This document shows, in pieces, positions 7,491-15,739 of a DNA stretch of 64,000 nucleotides (the first letter of the stretch is position 1; the number at the start of each line of letters is the position of its first letter). A model generated the notes under the pieces. That model searched no databases. It was not told the DNA's origin and saw only the letters and a list, made by a program, of their open reading frames with translations. This DNA is from Novosphingobium sp. CF614. Lineage in GTDB: Bacteria > Pseudomonadota > Alphaproteobacteria > Sphingomonadales > Sphingomonadaceae. The stretch spans positions 1 through 64,000 of the forward strand of contig NZ_FOOR01000011.1 of the NCBI RefSeq assembly GCF_900113255.1, read 5' to 3'. The translations under genes and the position numbers were made by a program.

Positions 7491-9148
7491 CGATGGCAAT
7501 TTCCGAGGCGACCCTCCCTGACGATATGGCCGGCATCCTGCCGCGCGCCGCGCAAGCGGAGGAAGCGCTCCACCGCTTCGTCGACGATGCCCGCAAGGCA
7601 GTGCTGGCAAAGGCCGATCCGAAGCGCGCCGAAGCCGAGCAGCGCGGCCTGCATGGCCTGGCCTGGGCCGCCACCGTGGCGGAGGCACTGGCGCAGTTGA
7701 ACGGATGGGCCACCCGCAGCGCCGCGCAAGACGCGCTGGGCCAGGGCGAACTGCTGGTCTTGCGCATCGCGTTCGGCGAATATCTGCACCAGCTGCTCGG
7801 CGGCCTGCCAATGAGCCAGAATGAACTGGTCCGGCCGGCGGATTATTTCGCGGCGGATGCGGCGCGGCGATTGGCACACGATTCCGCCGTGGCCTGGTTC
7901 CTCGCGCATGGCAATTCGGCGGAAAGCCGCGCCGCGCTGGTGGACCTGCTGGTCTCCGGCTGGCGCCCCCGCGAGGGGCTGGACGACGATGTGCTGGATG
8001 CCGTGCGAAGCGAATTCCGCCGTTTCGCGGCCAAGCGCATCGCACCCTTCGCGCACCAGTGGCACCTTGCCGACGATCTGATCCCGGACGACCTGGTCGG
8101 CGAAATGGGCGCGCTGGGCGTGTTCGGCGTCTGCATCGATCCGGCCCATGGCGGCCTTGGTCTCGGCAAACTTGCCATGTGCATCGTCTCGGAGGAGTTG
8201 AGCCGCGCCTGGCTCGCGACCGGCTCGCTGGGCACCCGTTCCGAGATCGCGGGCGAGTTGATCGCCGGAGCCGGGACCGAAGCGCAGAAGGCGCGGTGGC
8301 TGCCCGGCATCGCATCCGGCGCGATCCTGCCGACGGCGGTGTTCACCGAGCCGGAGACGGGATCCGATCTTGCCTCGCTGCGGACCCGTGCCACGCGGCG
8401 CGAAGATGGCTCCTGGCGGATAGACGGCGCGAAGACTTGGATCACCCATGCCGCGCGCAGCGACCTGATGACGGTGCTGGTCCGAACCGATCCCGCCAAC
8501 CCCGGTCACGGCGGCCTGTCAGTCCTCCTCGCCGCCAAGACCCGCGCGACCACCGGCAACGCCTTTCCGGACGAGGGACTGGCGGGAAGCGAGATCGGCG
8601 TGCTGGGCTATCGCGGCATGCGGGAATATGCGCTCGGCTTCGATGGCTTCGCGGTCGATCCGGACGGGTTGCTCGGCGGCGAGGAAGGGCAGGGATTCCG
8701 GCAGTTGATGCGCACCTTCGAGGGCGCCCGGATCCAGACGGCGGCGCGCGCCGTGGGCGTCGCGTGGAAGGCCTTCGACCTGGGCCTCGCCTATGCGATG
8801 GATCGGCGCCAGTTCGGCAGCCCGATCATCCGCTTTTCCCGCGTGGCCGACAAGCTGGCGCTGGCACTGGTCGAAACCATCGTCGCGCGCGAACTGACCT
8901 ATTTTGCCGCGCGCACCAAGGATGCCGGCAAGCGCTGCGACATGGAAGCGGGCATGGCAAAGCTGCTGGCGGCGCGGGTCGCATGGTCGAATGCCGATGC
9001 GGGCGTCCAGGTGCACGGCGGCAACGGCTATGCGCTGGAATATGAGATCAGCCGGGTGTTGTGCGACGCGCGCGTCCTCAACATTTTCGAGGGCGCGGCG
9101 GAAATCCAGGCGCAAGTCATCGCGCGCGGCTTGCTCGCGGCGACCTGA
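7487..9148 (+). CDS. mcd: (2S)-methylsuccinyl-CoA dehydrogenase (acyl-CoA dehydrogenase with N-terminal extension)
   Basis: At 553 residues it is far longer than ordinary acyl-CoA dehydrogenases. The first ~165 residues form the extension typical of Mcd from the ethylmalonyl-CoA pathway ([31 protein letters not shown]). The dehydrogenase part follows, with the FAD/substrate loop TEPETGSD and the catalytic glutamate in [10 protein letters not shown] near residue 535. The enzyme oxidises methylsuccinyl-CoA to mesaconyl-C1-CoA and passes electrons to ETF. The ATG at 7487 overlaps the mct stop; an ATG at 7493 is also possible. Confidence 0.82.
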   Translation: MTMAISEATLPDDMAGILPRAAQAEEALHRFVDDARKAVLAKADPKRAEAEQRGLHGLAWAATVAEALAQLNGWATRSAAQDALGQGELLVLRIAFGEYLHQLLGGLPMSQNELVRPADYFAADAARRLAHDSAVAWFLAHGNSAESRAALVDLLVSGWRPREGLDDDVLDAVRSEFRRFAAKRIAPFAHQWHLADDLIPDDLVGEMGALGVFGVCIDPAHGGLGLGKLAMCIVSEELSRAWLATGSLGTRSEIAGELIAGAGTEAQKARWLPGIASGAILPTAVFTEPETGSDLASLRTRATRREDGSWRIDGAKTWITHAARSDLMTVLVRTDPANPGHGGLSVLLAAKTRATTGNAFPDEGLAGSEIGVLGYRGMREYALGFDGFAVDPDGLLGGEEGQGFRQLMRTFEGARIQTAARAVGVAWKAFDLGLAYAMDRRQFGSPIIRFSRVADKLALALVETIVARELTYFAARTKDAGKRCDMEAGMAKLLAARVAWSNADAGVQVHGGNGYALEYEISRVLCDARVLNIFEGAAEIQAQVIARGLLAAT

Positions 9149-9168
9149 CGGCGCGCGCGCATGCTTAC

Positions 9169-10002
9169 CTAAATCGTCGTCGCCCGCGCGCTCATCGTCC
9201 TGATGCCGCCCTGCTCGGCCCAAAGGTTCGCGCCGGATGCGTCCTGCTCCCCGCAGATGTGGAGCGACGCCCCGTCAAACGCCGGAGCCATGCCACGGAA
9301 ATCGAACGTCGCAAGATCCGCACCCAGCCGCCTTGCGGCAAGGCCGGCCAGCATCGTGGCCTGCAGAGGGCCTTGCACCACCAGTCCGGGATAGGCTTCC
9401 TCGCCGATCGCATAGGGCCTGTCGTAGTGGATGCGATGCCCGTTCATCGTCAGCGCCGAGTAGCGAAACAGGAGAACCGGGTCGGGCATAATCGTTTCGC
9501 GCCATTCCGCCGGTGGAGCAGGTGCCTCGCGCGGCGGGGCGGGTGCCGCGCCGGCAGGCGGCGCGTCGCGGTAGACGAGATCCTGCTCCTCCATGACCGC
9601 GACGCCGCTCTCGCCGGACACGATGTGCTCCACTGTGACGAAGACCAGAGTGCCGCTCTTGCCGCTCTTGGTCTCGACCTTGCGGATCGTCGACGATCGG
9701 ACGATTTTTTCGCCAAGACGCAGGGACCGGATAAAGCGCAGTCGCCCGCCGGCCCACATGCGCCGCGGCAGGGCGACCGGCGGCAGGAACCCCCCTTTGG
9801 CCGGATGCCCGTCCGGCCCCAGTCCCTCCGGCGGTCGAACGTTCCAGAAATAGAGCCAGTGGTAAAGTGGCGGCAACGCCTCACCCGCGACGAGAGCCCG
9901 CGTCTCGCCCATGCTGGCCCGCAGCGCGTTACCGCGTGCCGGGTCCAGCACGTCGTGCGCCTCCTCGCTTCGTCCGATCCAATCCGTAAAATCTTCGGTC
10001 AT
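9169..10002 (-). CDS. meh: MaoC-like hydratase, mesaconyl-C4-CoA hydratase type
   Basis: This 277-residue protein has a double hot-dog layout of the FAS1-like dehydratase/HTD2 type. PLYHWLYFWNVRPPEGLGPDGHP lies near the start, followed by MWAGGRLRF. The second half carries the hydratase-like FRYSALTMNGHRIHYD, where Asn and His are the expected active-site region. Family members include mesaconyl-C4-CoA hydratase (Meh) and itaconyl-CoA hydratase, both giving citramalyl-CoA. The gene ends 20 nt from mcd in opposite orientation. The ATG at 10002 follows a GGGGG-rich site; frames continuing upstream are rejected. Confidence 0.68.
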   Translation of the reverse strand: MTEDFTDWIGRSEEAHDVLDPARGNALRASMGETRALVAGEALPPLYHWLYFWNVRPPEGLGPDGHPAKGGFLPPVALPRRMWAGGRLRFIRSLRLGEKIVRSSTIRKVETKSGKSGTLVFVTVEHIVSGESGVAVMEEQDLVYRDAPPAGAAPAPPREAPAPPAEWRETIMPDPVLLFRYSALTMNGHRIHYDRPYAIGEEAYPGLVVQGPLQATMLAGLAARRLGADLATFDFRGMAPAFDGASLHICGEQDASGANLWAEQGGIRTMSARATTI

Positions 10003-10185
10003 GCCGTTGTGCCCCCTGCCGCTCTCGAAGCTTGCCCTTCCGCCGTCCTTCGCCAAGTCCCGAACGCCCTTAACCCAGGGGCAAGGACGCGGGAATCGAT
10101 TTCCCACCCGGGGTTGAAAGCGGTCTAGACATGGTACACGCGGCCAGTGTGTGGCCGAAATTGAGTCGCTGCTGGGGTTGAGGGC

Positions 10186-11037
10186 ATGGCATTCGAAACA
10201 TTGATCGGAATCACCGACCTCCAGTCCCTGCTGGCCTCGGGCAACGACGTGCTGTTGCTTGACTGCGAGTTCGAACTGGGCGCGCCGGACAAGGGCCTGG
10301 CGATCTATACCGAAGGCCATCTTCCCGGCGCGCACCATGCCCATCTCGACAACGACCTTGCCGGGCCGCCTGACGGGAGCAACGGGCGTCATCCGCTGCC
10401 GGCCCGTGTCGCGCTGGCGGCGTGGCTGCGCGGGCTGGGCCTGCGCAAGGGACAGCAGGTGGTGGCCTATGACAGCAACGGCGGGGCATGGGCGGCGCGG
10501 GCCTGGTGGCTGCTGCACTGGATGGGCCATGCCCCGATCGCAGTGCTCGATGGCGGCAAACAAGCCTGGGTGGCAGCCGGTCTACCCCTCGAGAGTGGCC
10601 CGCCGCCCCCGGCAACGCCGGGTAACTTCGAGGCAAGCGATCCGCTTGTGCCGTCCCCCGTCGACGCCGGGGAAGTCCTCGACAACATCGCTACGAGCGC
10701 GGCGCAAGTGCTCGACGCGCGCGATCCTTCGCGTTTCCGCGGCGAGCCCAATCCGATCGATCCCGTGGCGGGACACATTCCCGGCGCCCGCAATCGCTGC
10801 TTTCGCGACAACCTGGGACCGGACGGCCGGTTCCGCTCGCCGGAAGAGCTTGCCGCCGGATTCGCGACGCTGCTGCAAGGCAGGCCCGCGATCCTGCAGT
10901 GTGGTTCAGGCGTCACCGCCTGCCACAATGCCCTGGCGATGGCGATCGCGGGTCTTGCGCCGGGACGGCTCTATCCCGGTTCGTGGAGCGAGTGGATCAC
11001 CGACCCGGCCCGGCCAGTGGCCATCGGCGAGGCCTGA
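10186..11037 (+). CDS. sseA: Sulfurtransferase (3-mercaptopyruvate sulfurtransferase type)
   Basis: Two rhodanese domains make up this 283-residue protein. The N-terminal one is inactive-looking (GAWAARAWWLLHWMGH, no cysteine) and the C-terminal one carries the active loop CGSGVTAC near residue 237. CGSGVT is the form usual for 3-mercaptopyruvate sulfurtransferase rather than thiosulfate rhodanese. The enzyme moves sulfur from mercaptopyruvate to acceptors such as cyanide or thiols in the cytoplasm. A GGGGTTGAGGG site precedes the ATG. It stands alone between meh and the peroxidase gene. Confidence 0.88.
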   Translation: MAFETLIGITDLQSLLASGNDVLLLDCEFELGAPDKGLAIYTEGHLPGAHHAHLDNDLAGPPDGSNGRHPLPARVALAAWLRGLGLRKGQQVVAYDSNGGAWAARAWWLLHWMGHAPIAVLDGGKQAWVAAGLPLESGPPPPATPGNFEASDPLVPSPVDAGEVLDNIATSAAQVLDARDPSRFRGEPNPIDPVAGHIPGARNRCFRDNLGPDGRFRSPEELAAGFATLLQGRPAILQCGSGVTACHNALAMAIAGLAPGRLYPGSWSEWITDPARPVAIGEA

Positions 11038-11128
11038 TCCGGCCGCCTTTGGAACGAGCCGCCGTCCCGGAATCGTCCCGGGGACAGCGGGACATCCAGA
11101 ACGTCGGCGCAATCGAACGGGCGGCCAG

Positions 11129-11674
11129 CTACTTCGCCAGTTCCGTCTCGATGGCGCCCACCAGCAGCGGGTCCGAAGGCGTGGTGCCCGGCGCGAAGCG
11201 ACCGGCGACCGAACCATCGCGCGAGATCAGAAACTTCTCGAAGTTCCACAGCACTTCCGGATCTTCGTTCGGAGTCATGCCGAAGCCGCGGAAACGTTCC
11301 TTCATCGTCTGGGTATCGCCCTGCTTTTCCGGCATCGCCTCGGTCAGCGCGGCGTAGAGCGGCTGCTTGGCCTCCCCGGTCACCGGGGCCTTGGTGAAGA
11401 GCGGAAAGGAAACGCCGTAGTTGATCGAGCAGAACTCCATGATCTCTTCCGCCGTGCCGGGCTCCTGCGCGCCGAAATCGTTGGCGGGAAAGCCCAGCAC
11501 CTCGAAGCCTTGATCCTGGTACTGCTTGTAAAGCGCCTCCAGCCCTTCGTACTGCGGCGTCAAGCCGCACTTGCTGGCGACGTTGACGACGAGCAGTACC
11601 TTGCCTTCATGCGCGGCAAGGCTGTCACTGGCGCCATCGATACGGGTGAGCGGGATTGCGGATAAGTCGGCCAT
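11129..11674 (-). CDS. Glutathione peroxidase (cysteine type)
   Basis: This 181-residue thioredoxin-fold peroxidase reduces hydroperoxides using glutathione or thioredoxin. The catalytic tetrad is visible: Cys in NVASKCGLTPQY, Gln in FPANDFGAQEPG, and Trp and Asn in LWNFEKF. The codon at the active site encodes cysteine, not selenocysteine. I chose the ATG at 11674, which follows GGGAGAA; an upstream start at 11749 would add a proline-rich stretch that does not belong to the family. Confidence 0.9.
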   Translation of the reverse strand: MADLSAIPLTRIDGASDSLAAHEGKVLLVVNVASKCGLTPQYEGLEALYKQYQDQGFEVLGFPANDFGAQEPGTAEEIMEFCSINYGVSFPLFTKAPVTGEAKQPLYAALTEAMPEKQGDTQTMKERFRGFGMTPNEDPEVLWNFEKFLISRDGSVAGRFAPGTTPSDPLLVGAIETELAK

Positions 11675-11804
11675 TTCGGATTCTCCCGGGGGTGTGTTCC
11701 GGCAAGTATGGGCCGGCTCCAAGACGGCGGCAAGACGGATGCGAGGCAAAATCCGGCTCTCCTGCTATCCGGATCGATTGGGCGTTGGAAGATGGGTCCC
11801 TGCC

Positions 11805-12764
11805 TCAGCGGGATTGCCGCAATACCGGCGAAATCCAGTCGGGATCATGCGCGAAGGGCAATTCCTCCCCCGTCCGCAGCGTGGACAAGATAGCGGCGAA
11901 ATCGGTCCTTGCCCGCCAGCCCAGCAGCCGCTCGGCCTTGGCCGGGTCGTAGACGCGTTCGATCCGCGCCGGCAGCGTCCAGCCGCGGCGTTCGTAAAGT
12001 TCCACCGCATCGGGAAAACGACGGGCGATCACCGCACGGGCATCGCGCGCGAGTTCGGCGGCCTCGTCGCGGCGGAACGGCGGCGGGGCGGAAAGGACGA
12101 AGGTTTCGCAGCCCCGCTCCCACCGATCCAGCGCGGCCAGATGCGCCAGCGCCGCGTCGCCCGCCGTCAGGCGGCGGTTCAGGAACTCGTTCGCCTTGAG
12201 GTTGGGGCCGGAGGGGACCGCGTGGGTATCGTCATCCTCGGGGAAGAAGCGCCCCGTGCGCAGGATCGCCACCGCCATTCCGCTCTCGCGCGAGATCAGG
12301 CGGCACAAGTTCTCGGCGGCGAGCTTGGTGATCCCATAGATGTTGCGCGGCTCCAGCGGCCCGAAGCACTCGTCCATCCACCACGCGCCAGCCTCGCCCG
12401 CGCCGGCGCGGACATCGGCGCGCACCATCAGCGATGTCGTCGAAGTGAACAGGAAACGGGCATGGCCCGCCTCGGCCGCCGCTTCGAGCAAGTTGAGCGT
12501 GCCGGTGACATTGACATCCACGAAGGCCTGGCGGGGAAACCGGGCGATGTCCGGCTTGTGCAGCGCGCCGGCGTGGATCACCGCCTCGATCGCGTGGTGC
12601 GCGATCGCCTGGAACACCAAAGCACGATCGGCGACCGAACCGACGATGCGGGTGAACGCGCCTGCGACGACGTCCAGCCCGACAACTTCGTGCCCCCGCG
12701 CTTCCAGCAGCGGTGCAAGGTGCCGGCCGAGCCAGCCCGAAGCACCGGTCAGCAATATGCGCAA
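11805..12764 (-). CDS. NAD-dependent epimerase/dehydratase family protein
   Basis: This extended short-chain dehydrogenase has 319 residues. The nucleotide-binding TGASGWLGRHL is at the N-terminus and the catalytic YGITK tetrad motif is near residue 155, after the TSTTS serine region. Such proteins act on nucleotide sugars or related substrates; the particular substrate is not visible. The stop of scoB lies 12 nt upstream, so it probably belongs to the scoA-scoB transcript. Confidence 0.85.
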   Translation of the reverse strand: MRILLTGASGWLGRHLAPLLEARGHEVVGLDVVAGAFTRIVGSVADRALVFQAIAHHAIEAVIHAGALHKPDIARFPRQAFVDVNVTGTLNLLEAAAEAGHARFLFTSTTSLMVRADVRAGAGEAGAWWMDECFGPLEPRNIYGITKLAAENLCRLISRESGMAVAILRTGRFFPEDDDTHAVPSGPNLKANEFLNRRLTAGDAALAHLAALDRWERGCETFVLSAPPPFRRDEAAELARDARAVIARRFPDAVELYERRGWTLPARIERVYDPAKAERLLGWRARTDFAAILSTLRTGEELPFAHDPDWISPVLRQSR

Positions 12765-12776
12765 CGGCCTTGCTCC

Positions 12777-13427
12777 TCAGCTCACATAATGCGCGGTGGT
12801 CTTGGCCGCGACTTCCTCGGCAGTGACGCCCGGGGCCAGTTCGATCAGCCTGAACGGGCAGGCGTGATCCGGCCGCTGGAACACGGCCAGGTCGGTGATG
12901 ACCATATCGACCACGTTCCGGCCGGTCAGCGGCAAGGTGCAGGCGGGAATGAACTTGGGATCCCCGTTCTTGCTGGTATGCTCCATGACGACGATGATCT
13001 TCTTGACACCGGCGACGAGGTCCATCGCGCCGCCCATGCCCTTTATCATCTTGCCCGGGATCATCCAGTTGGCGATATCGCCGTTCTCCGCCACTTCCAT
13101 CGCGCCCAGCACGGTCAGGTCGATGTGGCCGCCGCGAATCATCCCGAAGCTGGTGGCGCTGTCGAAATAGGCCGAGTGCGCCAGTTCGCTGATCGTCTGC
13201 TTGCCGGCGTTGATGAGGTCCGCGTCCACTTCGTCGGGATAGGGAAACGGACCAATGCCGAGCATGCCGTTCTCGCTCTGCAGCGTGACGGTGATATCCT
13301 CGGGCACATGGTTCGCCACCAGCGTCGGAATGCCGATGCCCAGGTTCACATAGAACCCGTCCTGCAGCTCCTTCGCCGCGCGCGCGGCCATTTCATCGCG
13401 GGTCCAGCCCTTGGTTTGCTGGGACAT
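12777..13427 (-). CDS. scoB: 3-oxoacid CoA-transferase subunit B
   Basis: This is the 216-residue beta subunit of succinyl-CoA:3-ketoacid CoA transferase. The catalytic glutamate lies in the SENG loop ([12 protein letters not shown], near residue 51), where it forms the glutamyl-CoA thioester. Conserved [13 protein letters not shown] and [18 protein letters not shown] are present. With subunit A it activates acetoacetate at the expense of succinyl-CoA. It starts 1 nt after the scoA stop and is almost surely co-translated with it. Confidence 0.93.
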   Translation of the reverse strand: MSQQTKGWTRDEMAARAAKELQDGFYVNLGIGIPTLVANHVPEDITVTLQSENGMLGIGPFPYPDEVDADLINAGKQTISELAHSAYFDSATSFGMIRGGHIDLTVLGAMEVAENGDIANWMIPGKMIKGMGGAMDLVAGVKKIIVVMEHTSKNGDPKFIPACTLPLTGRNVVDMVITDLAVFQRPDHACPFRLIELAPGVTAEEVAAKTTAHYVS

Positions 13428-13428
13428 C

Positions 13429-14148
13429 TCAGGCGGCCTCCCTCTCGCGTGTCGTCACGAATTCGATCTTCTTGTCGTAAGGCGCGCCCACGATCAGACG
13501 CTGGACGAAGACGCCCGGCAAGTGGATGCAGTCCGGATCGAGGCTGCCGGTGGGCACGATCTCCTCCACTTCCACCACGCAGACCTTGCCGCACGTGGCG
13601 GCGGGCACATTGAAGTTGCGCGCGGTCTTGCGGAACACGACATTGCCGGTCTCGTCCGCTTTCCACGCCTTGACCAGGCTGAGGTCGGCGAAAATGCCGT
13701 GTTCCAGGATATATTCCTGCTGTCCGTTCGGGCCGTCGAACAGCTTCGCTTCCTTGCCCTCGGCCACCTGGGTGCCGACGCCGGTCCTGGTGTAGAAACC
13801 GGGTATTCCCGCGCCGCCCGCGCGCATGCGTTCGGCCAGCGTGCCCTGCGGGCAGAACTCCACCTCCAGCTCGCCGGAAAGGAACTGCCGCTCGAACTCC
13901 TTGTTCTCGCCCACGTAGGACGAGATCATCTTCCTGACCTGCCGGGTGCGCAGCAGCTTGCCGATGCCCTCGTTATCGATGCCGGCGTTGTTGGAGGCGA
14001 ACGTCAGGTCCTTCACGCCCGAATCGCGCACCGCGTCGAGCAGGCGTTCGGGAATGCCACAAAGGCCGAAGCCTCCGCAGGCGATCAGCAGGCCGTCCTT
14101 GAGCAGGTCGCCAAGCGCGGTCTCGGCATTGGGATAAAGCTTGTTCAT
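13429..14148 (-). CDS. scoA: 3-oxoacid CoA-transferase subunit A
   Basis: This is the 239-residue alpha subunit, with the CoA-binding [10 protein letters not shown] motif near residue 25 and the conserved block FYTRTGVGT. It pairs with scoB, which follows directly. The two together interconvert acetoacetate and acetoacetyl-CoA, feeding ketone bodies or polyhydroxybutyrate breakdown products into central metabolism; phbB at 29.5 kb acts on the same intermediate. The upstream gap holds a perfect 12-bp inverted repeat, a likely control site. Confidence 0.93.
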   Translation of the reverse strand: MNKLYPNAETALGDLLKDGLLIACGGFGLCGIPERLLDAVRDSGVKDLTFASNNAGIDNEGIGKLLRTRQVRKMISSYVGENKEFERQFLSGELEVEFCPQGTLAERMRAGGAGIPGFYTRTGVGTQVAEGKEAKLFDGPNGQQEYILEHGIFADLSLVKAWKADETGNVVFRKTARNFNVPAATCGKVCVVEVEEIVPTGSLDPDCIHLPGVFVQRLIVGAPYDKKIEFVTTREREAA

Positions 14149-14209
14149 CGAGATTCTCCGGTTCCCGGGCGAAAGCTAGACAACCTCCCTGAATCCGAAT
14201 AGCGATTAT

Positions 14210-14243
14210 TTCCATCGGCATCGATTGGGCCATGCCGATGGAA
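14210..14243. promoter_or_regulatory. Perfect 12-bp inverted repeat between scoA and usp
   Basis: Arms TTCCATCGGCAT (14210-14221) and ATGCCGATGGAA (14232-14243) pair without mismatch around a 10-base loop. It lies about 60 bp upstream of scoA and 165 bp upstream of the stress-protein gene. There is no T-run, so a regulator-binding site is more likely than a terminator. The regulator is not identified. Confidence 0.5.
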
Positions 14244-14381
14244 CGACATGCCATCCGAATGCGCAAGCGTGATCCGGCAGACACGGACCCGTTCCATCGC
14301 ATCGGCGACACCGCGTTCCTGCAACCGGATGCTCCGCCGGCAGTTGATCTCGATCATGGCTACCGTGCCGGCACCGGCTAG
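14232..14381 (+). CDS. Possible 49-residue small protein upstream of usp
   Basis: An ATG-started frame (14232; also ATG 14238) runs 49 codons and stops 27 nt before the usp ATG. The peptide is rich in Arg, His and Asp (MPMERHAIRMRKRDPADTD) and resembles no family I know. No good ribosome site precedes it, and the start lies inside the inverted repeat, so it may not be real. It is recorded because the gap is otherwise empty. Confidence 0.2.
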   Translation: MPMERHAIRMRKRDPADTDPFHRIGDTAFLQPDAPPAVDLDHGYRAGTG

Positions 14382-14408
14382 CCTGGATGGACCAGAGGGA
14401 GATCAGAC

Positions 14409-15191
14409 ATGCGCTCAATTCTCGTTAACGCGGACTGCACGGCCGGCAACGATGTCCGGATCGAAACCGCGCTCGACCTTGCCCGCCGGTTCGATGGACA
14501 CGTTACCGTCCTCGTCGACACGCCCGTCACGCGCTATATCGCGATGGACCCGATGGGCGGCAGCTATGTCATCTCCGAAGCGCTGGAGCAGGCACGTGCC
14601 GAGGACGATGCCGCCGCCGCCGCGATCGAGGCGCGCATGGCCCGCGACGACGTGCCCTTCGACGTGCTGCGCAGCGAGGACAGTCCGGTCAATGCCCTTG
14701 CCACCGCCGCGCGCCTGGCCGATCTCGCCATCGTCTCGCGATCGAGCGGGCTTGCTGGCGAGCTGGCGCTTGCCTCGCGCACGCCGGTGCTTGCGCTGTC
14801 GGACGACAAGCCGCTGCAACTGCCGGTTCGCCGCGCCTGCATCGCCTGGGATGGCGGCGACCAGGCAGCGGCAGCCTTGCGCGCCTCAGTGCCGCTGCTG
14901 GGCGATTGCCAGGTCGTCAAGGTCGTGACCGTCGTCGAAAAACCCGGCGGCTTTCCCGCGACCGAGGCGCTGCGCTATCTCTCGCGCCACGGCATTCACG
15001 CCGAATTCGAGGAACACGCACGGCACGGTTCGACCGAGGAGACGATCGCCGAGGCGGCGGCCAAGGCCCAGGCGGAGCTGCTGGTCATGGGCGCCTATGG
15101 CAAAAGCCGGATGCGCGAATTCCTGTTTGGCGGCGTGACGGCCTACTTCCTCGACGAAGCCAGGGTGCCCGCGGTGCTCTTCGCGCACTGA
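14409..15191 (+). CDS. Universal stress protein (tandem Usp domains)
   Basis: This 260-residue protein carries two Usp folds. The N-terminal one (residues 1-135) is degenerate in its nucleotide site. The C-terminal one ends with GAYGKSRMREFLFGG, matching the ATP-binding G-2x-G-9x-G-(S/T) region, although the final Ser/Thr position is replaced by Gly-Val-Thr. Usp proteins accumulate under starvation and other stress. GAGGGAG precedes the ATG by a good distance. A strong 22-bp palindrome lies about 110 nt downstream. Confidence 0.88.
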   Translation: MRSILVNADCTAGNDVRIETALDLARRFDGHVTVLVDTPVTRYIAMDPMGGSYVISEALEQARAEDDAAAAAIEARMARDDVPFDVLRSEDSPVNALATAARLADLAIVSRSSGLAGELALASRTPVLALSDDKPLQLPVRRACIAWDGGDQAAAALRASVPLLGDCQVVKVVTVVEKPGGFPATEALRYLSRHGIHAEFEEHARHGSTEETIAEAAAKAQAELLVMGAYGKSRMREFLFGGVTAYFLDEARVPAVLFAH

Positions 15192-15300
15192 GCCGACCCG
15201 CGAACGGCAGACCGGTGCCCGCGTGTGTAATTGATTTCAAAGCATAAGTGCTCAACATGCTAAGCGCATTGCGCGATGCAGCAGGCGCGGATTTCGAGAA

Positions 15301-15322
15301 GCCCCGACAGCGCTGTCGGGGC
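15301..15322. terminator. Perfect 22-bp palindrome downstream of usp
   Basis: The bases 15301-15322 (starting GCCCCGACAGC) form a perfect palindrome that could fold into an 11-bp stem. It lies 110 nt after the usp stop. It has no T-run, so it is either a Rho-assisted or processing hairpin, or a protein-binding palindrome. Confidence 0.4.
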
Positions 15323-15415
15323 GCTTGATCGCCACGCAACGTAAATATCGATTCACCGGGCTGAACGGCGGATTTCCGAGCGATCCGGGGTTTTCGTGAC
15401 AGTTTGTTTGGTTCT

Positions 15416-15450
15416 TTGCAACCATGGTTGCAATTTTTGCATCATTGCAA
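15416..15450. promoter_or_regulatory. Tandem TTGCAA palindromes upstream of candidate sRNA
   Basis: TTGCAACCATGGTTGCAA (15416-15433) is a perfect 18-bp palindrome, followed at once by TTGCA-TCAT-TGCAA (15437-15450). Another TTGCAC lies at about 15463. Such clustered TTGCA half-sites look like binding sites of a dimeric regulator. Similar ATTGC/GCAAT pairs occur upstream of phbB (30329-30360). Confidence 0.5.
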
Positions 15451-15530
15451 TGGCGTTTCGCACTTGCACAAAAGCCGTATCGAAGGCATACAGAAGCTGC
15501 CTTTCAGGCATCCTCTCCCAAAACTTCCAC

Positions 15531-15561
15531 GACCCGGTCGGCAACGACCGGGTCTTTTTTT
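15531..15561 (+). terminator. Intrinsic terminator (10-bp stem, GCAA loop, T7)
   Basis: GACCCGGTCG (15531-15540), loop GCAA, CGACCGGGTC (15545-15554) and seven T (15555-15561) make a textbook Rho-independent terminator on the plus strand. Confidence 0.9.
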
Positions 15562-15739
15562 GTCCCTCCGATCTGGCCGGTCGGAGCCTCTTCCTGGCCC
15601 TCGCCCAACGGAAGCTGCACGGAACCCGCATCGTTCGATTTGAAATCCCGGACGGCGATACCTAGCTGCGGTTTGTCACATCGCCAGCCACCGCGACAAG
15701 CCGCGCGGACCGCGGCGGGTGGGAGCGGAAGGAAGACCT

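Larger units (their letters stand above)
15405..15561 (+). ncRNA. Candidate small RNA ending in a strong intrinsic terminator
   Basis: A near-ideal terminator ends at 15561, but no gene reads into it. The nearest upstream plus-strand gene (usp) stops 340 nt earlier and has its own hairpin. The ~100 bases before the terminator carry an unpaired-looking CCTCTCCC stretch (15511-15519), which could pair with Shine-Dalgarno sequences, as several alphaproteobacterial sRNAs do. The 5-prime end is not known; the coordinates given include the palindromic promoter region. I cannot assign an Rfam family by eye. Confidence 0.5.

Noticed and set aside
6048..8315. A 755-codon open frame on the minus strand opposite mct-mcd
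   Set aside because: Its translation is Arg/Pro/Ala-rich with no motifs, and the other strand carries clear CoA-enzyme motifs. High GC keeps antisense frames open.
11129..11674. Possible selenoprotein glutathione peroxidase
   Set aside because: The active-site codon is a cysteine codon (SKCGLT), so no recoding is needed.
15396..15665. An 89-codon plus-strand frame in the sRNA region
   Set aside because: It runs through the intrinsic terminator and has no ribosome site; a non-coding RNA explains the region better.
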